This document shows, piece by piece, positions 1-6,460 of a stretch of 8,924 nucleotides of DNA (positions within the stretch are counted from its first letter, which is position 1; every line of letters begins with the position of its first letter). The translations under genes were made by a program, and so were the position numbers. This DNA comes from Bacteroidales bacterium (GTDB lineage: Bacteria; Bacteroidota; Bacteroidia; Bacteroidales; Tenuifilaceae), in assembly GCA_008933525.1 (NCBI GenBank), contig WBUV01000098.1, positions 1 to 8,924 of the forward strand, read 5' to 3'. The notes under the pieces are model-generated. The model saw only the letters and a program-made list of their open reading frames with translations. It searched no databases and had not been told where the DNA came from.

Positions 1-95
1 AGTTACCCCTAAAATCTTTTAAAACGCTTATTTTTACTGATATTCATAATGTTGTAGAATACTAAAAAAAATTATCAGTGGAAATATATTTCTTT

Positions 96-103
96 TACCT
101 TTG
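96..103 (+). promoter_or_regulatory. Bacteroidota-type -7 promoter box of kbl
   Basis: The octamer TACCTTTG matches the Bacteroidota -7 consensus TAnnTTTG exactly and lies 27 bases before the kbl ATG, leaving room for a short A-rich leader. No good -33 TTTG is seen at the expected distance; only a TTATCAGTGG stretch lies there. The rest of positions 1-95 is AT-rich and shows no gene. Confidence 0.6.
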
Positions 104-130
104 TGTGCATCTGAAAAAAAAATCTGAATT

Positions 131-1327
131 ATGTACGGAAAAATAAAAGAAGATCTGCAAAAGCAGCTTGAATCTATAAAAAGCGAGGGTCTTTACAAGA
201 CTGAGCGTATTATTAGTACTCCACAGGGAGTTGAGATTATGGCCAATGGCAAAAAGGTTCTCAACTTCTGCGCGAACAACTACCTAGGTCTTTCATCTCA
301 CCCAAAGGTGATGGAGGCTGGTAAAAAGGCTCTTGAACAATGGGGCTTTGGCATGTCGTCGGTTCGCTTTATTTGCGGAACGCAAAGTTTACACAAGGAA
401 CTTGAGAATAAAATCAGCGAATTCCTTGGAACCGAGGATACAATTCTTTACTCCTCAGCTTTCGATGCAAATGGTGGTATTTTCGAGCCAGTATTGGGCG
501 AAGAAGATGCAATTATTTCAGATGAGCTGAACCACGCATCAATTATTGATGGCGTGAGACTTTGTAAAGCTCAGCGTTTCCGCTACAAAAACAACGATAT
601 GGCCGATTTGGAGCGCGTATTACAGGAGGCTTCAAAGTGCCGTTATAAGATGATTGTTACCGATGGAGTATTCTCTATGGACGGTATTATTGCTCAGGTT
701 GATAAGGTTTGCGACCTAGCCGATAAGTACGACGCTATGGTAATGGTGGACGACTCGCACGCTACTGGTTTTGTTGGTAAAACCGGTCGTGGCACACACG
801 AGTACTGTAATGCAATGGGTCGTGTTGATATTATCTCAACCACATTCGGTAAAGCGTTAGGAGGAGCATCGGGTGGATGTATCTCTGGTCGTAGAGAGAT
901 TGTTGATATGCTTCGTCAGCGTTCACGCCCTTACCTATTCTCAAACTCATTAATGCCTTCAATTACTGGAGCAACTTTAGCTGTGCTAAATATGCTATCG
1001 GAAACCACTGAGCTTCGCGATAAACTTTGGGAAAATACCGAGTTATTCCGCAAAGGAATGAAAGAGGCTGGATTCAGAATTGTTGATGGCGTTCACCCAA
1101 TTACTCCTGTACTGTTCGGTCACCTGCCAAACGATGCAAAATTGTCGCAGGAATTTGCTGCTGCTTTGTTGGAAGAGGGAATCTATGTAATAGGGTTCTA
1201 CTACCCAGTTGTTCCAAAGGGCAAAGCACGTATCCGTGTTCAAATTAGTGCCGCTCATAGTAAGGAGAACATTCTGTTTGCTATTGAGAAGTTTACTAAG
1301 GTTGGAAAGAAACTTGGCGTGATTTAA
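131..1327 (+). CDS. kbl: 2-amino-3-ketobutyrate CoA ligase (glycine C-acetyltransferase)
   Basis: This PLP-dependent enzyme of the alpha-oxoamine synthase family cleaves 2-amino-3-ketobutyrate with CoA to glycine and acetyl-CoA, the second step of threonine breakdown after threonine 3-dehydrogenase; it acts in the cytoplasm. The 398 residues equal the usual length and the protein is collinear with E. coli Kbl. Visible signatures are [10 protein letters not shown] (45-54), SVRFICGTQ (77-85), LNHASIIDG (133-141, His136 stacking on PLP), VDDSHATGF (206-214, Asp207 and His210) and [12 protein letters not shown] (238-249), where Lys241 is the expected Schiff-base lysine. [14 protein letters not shown] (356-369) closes the active site. 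The start follows a -7 box by 27 bases. The gene is monocistronic: it has its own promoter and two terminators, and no threonine dehydrogenase gene is in view. Its codons (CGT, AAC, TTC, GTT) look more optimised than those of the neighbours, suggesting good expression. Confidence 0.97.
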   Translation: MYGKIKEDLQKQLESIKSEGLYKTERIISTPQGVEIMANGKKVLNFCANNYLGLSSHPKVMEAGKKALEQWGFGMSSVRFICGTQSLHKELENKISEFLGTEDTILYSSAFDANGGIFEPVLGEEDAIISDELNHASIIDGVRLCKAQRFRYKNNDMADLERVLQEASKCRYKMIVTDGVFSMDGIIAQVDKVCDLADKYDAMVMVDDSHATGFVGKTGRGTHEYCNAMGRVDIISTTFGKALGGASGGCISGRREIVDMLRQRSRPYLFSNSLMPSITGATLAVLNMLSETTELRDKLWENTELFRKGMKEAGFRIVDGVHPITPVLFGHLPNDAKLSQEFAAALLEEGIYVIGFYYPVVPKGKARIRVQISAAHSKENILFAIEKFTKVGKKLGVI

Positions 1328-1352
1328 TTCGAGATTAATTCATAACATAAAC

Positions 1353-1383
1353 AAAGCGCTAGTCTTTTTGACTGGCGCTTTTT
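1353..1383 (+). terminator. Intrinsic terminator of kbl
   Basis: A 12-bp stem pairs 1353-1364 (AAAGCGCTAGTC) with 1370-1381 (GACTGGCGCTTT), with one T-G wobble and a five-T loop. The T run 1379-1383 overlaps the end of the stem. It begins 26 bases after the kbl stop codon. Confidence 0.9.
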
Positions 1384-1393
1384 CATTAGTTAG

Positions 1394-1428
1394 ACCCCTC
1401 AATGGTTCTTAACCCATGAGGGGTTTTT
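1394..1428 (+). terminator. Second hairpin terminator between kbl and arsR
   Basis: A perfect 8-bp outer stem pairs ACCCCTCA (1394-1401) with TGAGGGGT (1417-1424). An inner GGTT/AACC helix can form at 1404-1407 and 1411-1414. Five T residues (1424-1428) follow. It is orientated rightward, directly after the first terminator, and insulates the arsenic operon from kbl read-through. Confidence 0.8.
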
Positions 1429-1449
1429 ATTAGACAGGCAAAAAATATT

Positions 1450-1467
1450 TGACGTATTCTTGCGTCA
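1450..1467. promoter_or_regulatory. Palindromic operator site 1 of the ars operon
   Basis: This 18-bp inverted repeat, TGACG-TATTCTTG-CGTCA, has its spacer ending in the -33 TTG. It is nearly identical to the palindrome at 1478-1495 (16 of 18 positions). It is the best candidate for ArsR binding, because ArsR-family repressors bind dyads overlapping their own promoter. Binding is inferred from position and symmetry. Confidence 0.7.
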
Positions 1468-1490
1468 TAATTTTTTATGACGTATATTTG
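1460..1490 (+). promoter_or_regulatory. arsR-arsM promoter
   Basis: The -7 box TATATTTG (1483-1490) matches TAnnTTTG exactly, and a TTG at 1460-1462 sits 20 bases upstream as the -33 element, which is the usual Bacteroidota spacing. Transcription would start near 1496-1498, leaving a leader of about 26 bases before the ATG at 1524. Both elements lie inside the palindromes described separately. Confidence 0.75.
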
Positions 1491-1495
1491 CGTCA
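1478..1495. promoter_or_regulatory. Palindromic operator site 2 of the ars operon
   Basis: This 18-bp inverted repeat, TGACG-TATATTTG-CGTCA, has a spacer that is exactly the -7 box, so protein bound here would cover the core promoter. It lies 28 bp from site 1, centre to centre. The facing half sites also make an inner palindrome, CGTCATAA-TTTT-TTATGACG (1463-1482), so four half sites are available in alternate pairings. Confidence 0.75.
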
Positions 1496-1523
1496 TAAAA
1501 AATTTAAATGCAAAAAACACCAT

Positions 1524-1859
1524 ATGGTTTTAGCTAAAACAGAACTTTTCGACAATGAACTGCAGAGCTGCGCAGAACTTTGCAAGGCATTGGCACATCC
1601 AGCCCGACTGGCTATTCTAAAATTTTTATCGGACGCAAAGATGTGCATTACCGGTGATATAACAGAAGAATTGCCCCTTAGTAGAACAACAGTAAATCAG
1701 CACCTTAAAGAGCTCAAGGATGTTGGTTTAATTGTTGGCGTTACAGAGGGTGTCAAAACCAACTACTGCCTAAACCCTAAAAGGGTTGAGGAATTAAAGA
1801 ACGCAATTAGAGTCTACTTAGATATGCTAGACACAACAGGATGCAATTGCTGCAAGTAA
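1524..1859 (+). CDS. arsR: ArsR/SmtB-family arsenic-responsive repressor
   Basis: This 111-residue winged-helix protein is expected to bind its own promoter as a dimer and release DNA on binding trivalent arsenic. The family is shown by ELCKALAHPARLAILKFL (18-35), the recognition-helix segment LSRTTVNQHLKELKDVGLI (52-70) and the wing VGVTEGVKTNYCLN (71-84). The frame is open back to an ATG at 1449, but that lies upstream of the -7 box and inside the first operator; ATG 1524 is chosen because it follows the predicted transcript start and gives the normal family length. The classical CxCD pair of E. coli ArsR is absent; one Cys41 remains in DAKMCITGD. A C-terminal CNCCK (Cys107, 109, 110) plus Cys16, Cys20 and Cys82 offer alternative thiol ligands. 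arsM follows after 34 bases. Family assignment is firm; arsenic as effector is inferred from arsM and the cysteines. Confidence 0.9.
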   Translation: MVLAKTELFDNELQSCAELCKALAHPARLAILKFLSDAKMCITGDITEELPLSRTTVNQHLKELKDVGLIVGVTEGVKTNYCLNPKRVEELKNAIRVYLDMLDTTGCNCCK

Positions 1860-1893
1860 AACTAATTCATTAACAAAATTAAATCGTTCAACT

Positions 1894-2727
1894 ATGGATC
1901 AAAAGGATATTAAACAAACCGTAAAGGAGAAGTATAGCCAAATTGCAATGCAGTCGAAACAGGAAAATGAAACATCGTGCTGTGGCGCAACGGGATGCTG
2001 CTCAGGAGTGGATTATACAATTTTTAGCGAGAATTACAATCAGGTTAAGGGCTATAGCGCCGATGCTGACTTAGGTTTAGGCTGTGGTATTCCCACAGAA
2101 TACGCTAATATTAAAGAAGGTGACACTGTGGTAGACCTTGGCTCTGGCGCAGGTAACGATTGTTTTGTAGCTAGAGCAATTGTAGGCGAATACGGAAAAG
2201 TTATAGGTCTTGATATGACCGAGGCTATGATTGCTAAAGCTCGTGAGAATGCAAAAAAACTTAACTACAGCAACGTTGAGTTTGTGCTAGGCGACATAGA
2301 GAATATGCCCATAAACACAAAGGTTGCCGATGTTGTAATTAGCAACTGTGTGCTAAACCTTGTTCCCAACAAACAAAAAGCATTTGAGGAAATATATCGG
2401 ATTCTAAAGAATGGCGGACATTTTTCAATCTCCGATGTTGTAATTAAAGGCGAACTCCCTGAAAAAATAAAGCAAGCAGCCGAAATGTATGCAGGATGCG
2501 TTGCTGGTGCAATTGATAAGGACGAATACATAAGAATTATTGAACGCAGCGGCTTTGTTGATGTGATGATTCAAAAAGAAAAACAGATCACCGTTCCTGA
2601 TGATATTTTGCTAAACTATTTGAGCGAAGCAGAGTTAAAATTGTTCAAAGAGGCTGGTACTGGTATTTATAGTATCACAGTGTACGGAAAAAAATCTAAG
2701 GGTTGCAGTTGTGGTTGTAATTGTTAG
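1894..2727 (+). CDS. arsM: Arsenite S-adenosylmethionine methyltransferase
   Basis: This cytoplasmic enzyme methylates As(III) with S-adenosylmethionine to methyl- and dimethylarsenicals that can be volatile or exported. It has 277 residues, normal for bacterial ArsM. The class I SAM motif is VVDLGSGAGNDCFVA (79-93), followed by GLDMTEAMI (105-113) and the acidic GDIENMP (133-139). The four family cysteines are recognisable by context and spacing: Cys36 (in CCGATGCCSG), Cys64 (LGLGCGIP), Cys152 (SNCVLNLVP) and Cys202 (AGCVAGAI). The 28- and 50-residue gaps match those between the catalytic cysteines of the algal enzyme CmArsM (Cys44/72 and 174/224). An unusual C-terminal tail CSCGCNC (271-277) adds four more cysteines. 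The gene is the second of the arsR operon and ends just before a strong hairpin. No arsenite efflux gene is present in the window. Confidence 0.95.
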   Translation: MDQKDIKQTVKEKYSQIAMQSKQENETSCCGATGCCSGVDYTIFSENYNQVKGYSADADLGLGCGIPTEYANIKEGDTVVDLGSGAGNDCFVARAIVGEYGKVIGLDMTEAMIAKARENAKKLNYSNVEFVLGDIENMPINTKVADVVISNCVLNLVPNKQKAFEEIYRILKNGGHFSISDVVIKGELPEKIKQAAEMYAGCVAGAIDKDEYIRIIERSGFVDVMIQKEKQITVPDDILLNYLSEAELKLFKEAGTGIYSITVYGKKSKGCSCGCNC

Positions 2728-2737
2728 CAATTAATAT

Positions 2738-2774
2738 AAAAAAGAGAAGAATGGTAAAATTCTTCTCTTTTTTT
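2738..2774. terminator. Bidirectional terminator between arsM and the convergent sensor gene
   Basis: A perfect 15-bp stem pairs 2738-2752 with 2759-2773 across the 6-base loop GGTAAA. The right arm ends in seven T residues, and the left arm gives six T residues when read leftward. It sits 10 bases after the arsM stop and 11 bases beyond the stop of the leftward gene, so it can end both transcripts. Confidence 0.9.
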
Positions 2775-2785
2775 AAGGGTTGCAT

Positions 2786-5077
2786 TTATATGTTTGTTAT
2801 ATCTGTGGCGATTTTTAAGATCTTGTATACATCGCCATGTGGATCAAAAATTGGCGTGTATGTTTCCAAAAGAACAAATTCATCGCCCTTAATACCCAAC
2901 TTTGTTTTACGTTTTTTGATTAGCCCCTTCATTAAATCGCCCCAGAATTTGTTGTAATCATCTTTGTCGTGGTCCGACATAATTATTCCATCGGTATGGT
3001 GCATGCCTATAACCTCATCTCTTTTCACACCTAGAAGTTTAAGGTATCCGTCGTTAACATTTGTCACAAAACCATTGGTGTCGTATTCCATAACAAATGA
3101 CGATGCATTCAGAGCACTAACCAAGCCCTCTAATTCAAATGTTTTTCGTGCTGCTTCTTCCTGTGTTGCCTGCAACTCTTCCATATTCTGACGCATCTCC
3201 TCCTCTTGAGCAGCCATCATCTCTGCTTGTTCTTTCGATTTCATGAAGAGTTCTGATGTTAGCGCATTAACCTTAACCGAATGGAGTGTTGTTGCTATGC
3301 TCTTACCCAGTTCTTTGATAAAGCTGATTTCGTGTACTTGGAATTTTTTTAGCGAGGCAATTTCTATAACCCCCATAACTTGATCTTCAGTAATTAGAGG
3401 TATAAGAAATAGGAAGTTTGGATTGGCATCGCCTAGCCCCGAAGTAATTTCAATATACTGCTGAGGAATTTCAGTAAGCATAATAATATCTCGTTCGGCA
3501 GCGCAAGCTCCAATTAATCCTTCGGAAAAATGGTACGATTTGTTTAAGAATCTTTTTCTATCGTATGCAAAAGCCGATACCATATCAAATGTTTTTTCGT
3601 TGGTTTCTTTATTCTCGTTAAGAATAAAGATACCTCCCAGCGAAGAGTTAAGATACCACACTAAATTTTTAATAATATCGTCACACAACAATGTAAGGTT
3701 ATCGTTATTCTGACGAAGAATTTCGCCAAATTTCGCCAACCCTTCGTTAACCCATTTTTTCTTTTCTTCCTCTATCTTTCTATTTTCCTCTTCCTCTCTT
3801 GCTCGTTTAAGGTTATCGCGCATCTCAATTAACGATTTACCAAGCAAATCGTCTTTGCTAAGGAGTTCGACCCTTGCCTCAAGGTTGCCAGATCCTATTT
3901 CGCGAGCAAACTCTGTTTTTGCATTAATACCTTTTATCGACTCGGAAAGTGCATCTGCCATTTGAGCTATTTCATCATTCGTATTCAATTTAATGCTCAT
4001 CGACTTATCAATCTTACCTTTGGCAACTTCCTGTAATAGCAAAGTAATGCGTTTTACAGGTCCAGTAATTGAGTTGGTAACTATAAATATTATGATTACA
4101 AGAAAAAGGAGTCCTACAAAACCAATTATTATGCTGATATTATAGTTTCTGTTTGCCTCGGCCATAATATCGTTAATTGGAACAACTATTCCTAACGACC
4201 ATGGTGTGTTTGTATTTCCAATATTAATTGGTGCTAGTGAATAGTACAAACGCTCTCCTTTACTATTTTTTGTTATAAAATTTTGAACCTTGCCTTTTTG
4301 GATTTTCGTAAGAACGTCGAACGATGAGATTAGCTCTGGTAGTTTATCTTTAATGTTTTTCTTAAAAATCGAAGTATCGGGATGTGCTATAAAGTTTCCC
4401 TGATTGGAAATTAAAAAAGCATAGCTATTAGGATAGGGTCGAACTTCACCAACCAATTCTTGAAATCTGGTTAAAATTAGGTCTACACCAACCAATCCAA
4501 TAAACTTTCCATTATCTAGGAATGGCGATGAAAGAGTGGTCATCATTTGTCCACCCTGAAGTTCAGATATATACGGTTCAACAATTATTTCCTTGGCAAC
4601 GCTTTTCATGTGACCATATGTTGGAGGGTCACCGGCTAAGCTGCGTGTTTCTCTTTTTGAAGAAAAAACACCATTGCGCTTATAAACAATATAAAAGTAT
4701 CGTCCGTATGGCTTATCCCAATTCGGATCCAAATTACTAAACTCCCAACTATCCCAAATAGCATCTACATGAGAGGTGGTTTGAATCACCCTATTGTACA
4801 TTGGATAAATAAGTTCTTGCCACTGAGGAAAGGGCATTTGTTTGTACTCAAGAAAAGCATTTGATAGGGTTCGAGTAACAGCAAAGTCCTGATTAATTAA
4901 ACATTCAATATTTAAAGCGTACTGCTTTGCATAGCTGTCGGTTAACTTCACGGATTGTTCATAGGCAATTTTACGTGCCGACGAACTGATGAAAAAGAAT
5001 ATAATAGCAAAAAGTAAAACGGCTACACCTAGTATGTACACCAAAATTTTTTGGCGAATATTCAATTTTATCTTCAT
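2786..5077 (-). CDS. Membrane Cache-HAMP-GAF-PAS sensor protein without an output domain
   Basis: This 763-residue protein is a two-pass inner-membrane sensor. TM1 is at 11-31 and a double-Cache periplasmic ligand domain spans about 36-310 (conserved-looking segments PYISELQGGQMMTTLSSPF at 168-186 and GLVGVDLIL at 194-202). TM2 is about 313-334. A HAMP follows (335-388, with GPVKRI and DEIAQMADAL) and a second HAMP-like repeat at 389-430 (GSGNLEARV). A charged linker leads to a GAF domain (about 465-600), a glutamate-rich coiled coil (612-648, AAQEEEMRQNMEELQATQEE) and a C-terminal PAS (650-760). No histidine kinase, GGDEF, EAL, phosphatase or chemoreceptor signalling hairpin follows; the protein stops at the end of the PAS. 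Signal output would therefore have to go through a partner. It diverges from a soluble histidine kinase across 167 bp. The periplasmic ligand is unknown; the Asp that amino-acid-type Cache domains usually carry just after PY seems replaced by Ser171 (my alignment by eye). No convincing promoter box was found upstream. Confidence 0.85.
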   Translation of the reverse strand: MKIKLNIRQKILVYILGVAVLLFAIIFFFISSSARKIAYEQSVKLTDSYAKQYALNIECLINQDFAVTRTLSNAFLEYKQMPFPQWQELIYPMYNRVIQTTSHVDAIWDSWEFSNLDPNWDKPYGRYFYIVYKRNGVFSSKRETRSLAGDPPTYGHMKSVAKEIIVEPYISELQGGQMMTTLSSPFLDNGKFIGLVGVDLILTRFQELVGEVRPYPNSYAFLISNQGNFIAHPDTSIFKKNIKDKLPELISSFDVLTKIQKGKVQNFITKNSKGERLYYSLAPINIGNTNTPWSLGIVVPINDIMAEANRNYNISIIIGFVGLLFLVIIIFIVTNSITGPVKRITLLLQEVAKGKIDKSMSIKLNTNDEIAQMADALSESIKGINAKTEFAREIGSGNLEARVELLSKDDLLGKSLIEMRDNLKRAREEEENRKIEEEKKKWVNEGLAKFGEILRQNNDNLTLLCDDIIKNLVWYLNSSLGGIFILNENKETNEKTFDMVSAFAYDRKRFLNKSYHFSEGLIGACAAERDIIMLTEIPQQYIEITSGLGDANPNFLFLIPLITEDQVMGVIEIASLKKFQVHEISFIKELGKSIATTLHSVKVNALTSELFMKSKEQAEMMAAQEEEMRQNMEELQATQEEAARKTFELEGLVSALNASSFVMEYDTNGFVTNVNDGYLKLLGVKRDEVIGMHHTDGIIMSDHDKDDYNKFWGDLMKGLIKKRKTKLGIKGDEFVLLETYTPIFDPHGDVYKILKIATDITNI

Positions 5078-5186
5078 AACCTTTGGTTGTTTTTGATGTA
5101 AAAATCAAGTCATAAACTTAAGAAAATTCCCCAAAATAATGTATCTAAGCAATAACTTTTATTCTTTAAAACAAAAAAATCTAGCT

Positions 5187-5242
5187 CATGGCTTTTTTTG
5201 TGCTTTAACATTGTATATTTGAACTGTTTGTTAAAAGCCATG
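5187..5242. repeat. Perfect 10-bp inverted repeat bracketing the histidine-kinase promoter
   Basis: CATGGCTTTT (5187-5196) is the exact reverse complement of AAAAGCCATG (5233-5242), with 36 bases between them. The -7 box at 5214-5221 lies within the spacer and the right arm touches the start region of the kinase gene. Since transcription would begin after the left arm, it is more likely a DNA dyad than an RNA hairpin. Function is unknown. Confidence 0.6.
5214..5221 (+). promoter_or_regulatory. -7 promoter box of the histidine-kinase gene
   Basis: TATATTTG matches the Bacteroidota consensus TAnnTTTG exactly, 23 bases before the ATG at 5245. The nearest upstream TTTG (5197-5200) is only 13 bases away, shorter than the usual 19-21, so the -33 element is uncertain. 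Confidence 0.6.
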
Positions 5243-5244
5243 GT

Positions 5245-6447
5245 ATGTTAGGTCGAAATAATGAGGAAATCGAACAAAGAGTTGAGATTTTAAAGTCTAT
5301 TATTCTATTTAAAGAGGTCGAAAAATCTATTCTGGTTAAAATGGCCAAGGAGCTTGCTCCAAAAAAAATTGAAAAAGATGAAGTGCTTTTCAATAAGGGT
5401 GATCATGATTATGCATTGTATATTGTTGTTGAAGGTAAGGTAAAAGCTCATGTTGGAAGCCATACTTTTGCAACGTTTGGTTCGCTACAGTACTTTGGTG
5501 AGTACTCTCTACTCGATTCTTCGGCTCGTTCAACCACCGTAACCGCGGTTGAAACATCAAAACTTCTTCGTCTCGACCAAAGCGTTTTTTTTAAATTTCT
5601 CGATACCATTCCCTCTTTATCTAGGGCTATGCTAACTGGTTTGGTTTGGCGGTTACGCGATTACAATATTCTTGAAGCAGAGCTTACTTCTAAAAACTTG
5701 GAGATAAAGAAGCAGAAAGAGGTGCTTGAGTTACACAGAAAAGAGCTGGAATCGCTAAATCAAACTAAAGATAAGTTTTTTGCGATTATTGCGCACGATC
5801 TGAGGAATCCATTTAGCACAGTTCTCAGTTTATCGGAATTGTTGGCCAAGGAGTTTGACACTTTTGAGCCCGACAAGATGCAGCTATTCATTGAGCAAAT
5901 CTATAAGTACTCTAACAATACGTTTAACTTGCTCGAGAACTTGCTGCAGTGGTCGTTACTTCAAACAGGTAGAACAGTTTTAAGGGCAAAGAGTGGGAAT
6001 ATTGCAGAGTTAATCCATGAGAATATAGAGTTACTGAAAGGTAACGCTATTCAGAAAAAAATTGAGCTAAAATGGATTAATCCTATGGATTGCTATGCTT
6101 TTTTCGATAGGAATATGATTACTACCGTTATACGTAATCTTATAAGCAATGCCATTAAGTTTACCCCCGAAAATGGTAGAATAATTGTTGAAGTAACTGC
6201 CGATCCGGAAAAGTACAAGGTTTCCGTTCAGGATAATGGCGTAGGGATATCGGATACCGATATTGCTAAATTGTTCCGAATCGATTCAAATCCATCAACC
6301 ATTGGAACTTCGCAGGAGCAGGGTACTGGGCTTGGTCTAATTCTATGTAGAGACTTTGTGGAGAAGAATGGTGGTAAAATTGCAGTAGAAAGTGAAGTTG
6401 GGAAAGGTTCAAGATTTTATTTTACAGTTCCACGTTTCGAGAGTTAG
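5245..6447 (+). CDS. Soluble histidine kinase with N-terminal cyclic-nucleotide-binding domain
   Basis: The 400-residue protein has no membrane segment. An N-terminal CRP/CAP-like cNMP-binding domain (about 18-138) contains the phosphate-binding-cassette pattern FGEYSLLDSSARSTTVTA (84-101), with Gly85, Glu86 and Arg95 kept, so nucleotide binding is plausible. A coiled coil (142-178) leads to the HisKA dimerisation helix FFAIIAHDLRNPF (178-190), with phosphoacceptor His184. The HATPase domain shows the N box RNLISNAIKFTP (297-308), the G1 box DNGVGIS (330-336), the G2 box GTGLGL (360-365) and the closing segment SEVGKGSRFYFTVP (383-396). All catalytic boxes look intact. The second ATG at 5240 is in another frame, so 5245 is used. 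No response regulator is adjacent, making it an orphan kinase. It diverges from the Cache sensor gene and is convergent with the next gene, only 13 bases apart. The ligand and the phosphorelay partner are unknown. Confidence 0.92.
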   Translation: MLGRNNEEIEQRVEILKSIILFKEVEKSILVKMAKELAPKKIEKDEVLFNKGDHDYALYIVVEGKVKAHVGSHTFATFGSLQYFGEYSLLDSSARSTTVTAVETSKLLRLDQSVFFKFLDTIPSLSRAMLTGLVWRLRDYNILEAELTSKNLEIKKQKEVLELHRKELESLNQTKDKFFAIIAHDLRNPFSTVLSLSELLAKEFDTFEPDKMQLFIEQIYKYSNNTFNLLENLLQWSLLQTGRTVLRAKSGNIAELIHENIELLKGNAIQKKIELKWINPMDCYAFFDRNMITTVIRNLISNAIKFTPENGRIIVEVTADPEKYKVSVQDNGVGISDTDIAKLFRIDSNPSTIGTSQEQGTGLGLILCRDFVEKNGGKIAVESEVGKGSRFYFTVPRFES

Positions 6448-6460
6448 GCAAACTAATCCA

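Noticed and set aside
1449..1523. N-terminal extension of arsR from an earlier in-frame ATG
   Set aside because: It lies over the operator and promoter, upstream of the predicted transcript start, and would give a 25-residue extension unlike the family.
2721..2957. Rightward open frame of 78 codons after arsM
   Set aside because: It crosses the terminator hairpin and then lies antisense to the sensor gene; the translation has no recognisable domain.
4522..4740. Rightward 72-codon frame inside the sensor gene
   Set aside because: It is antisense to the Cache domain coding region and has no family features or promoter.
5131..5140. TTATTTTG on the minus strand as a -7 box for the sensor gene
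   Set aside because: It differs from TAnnTTTG in the near-invariant second position and has no -33 element at the right distance.
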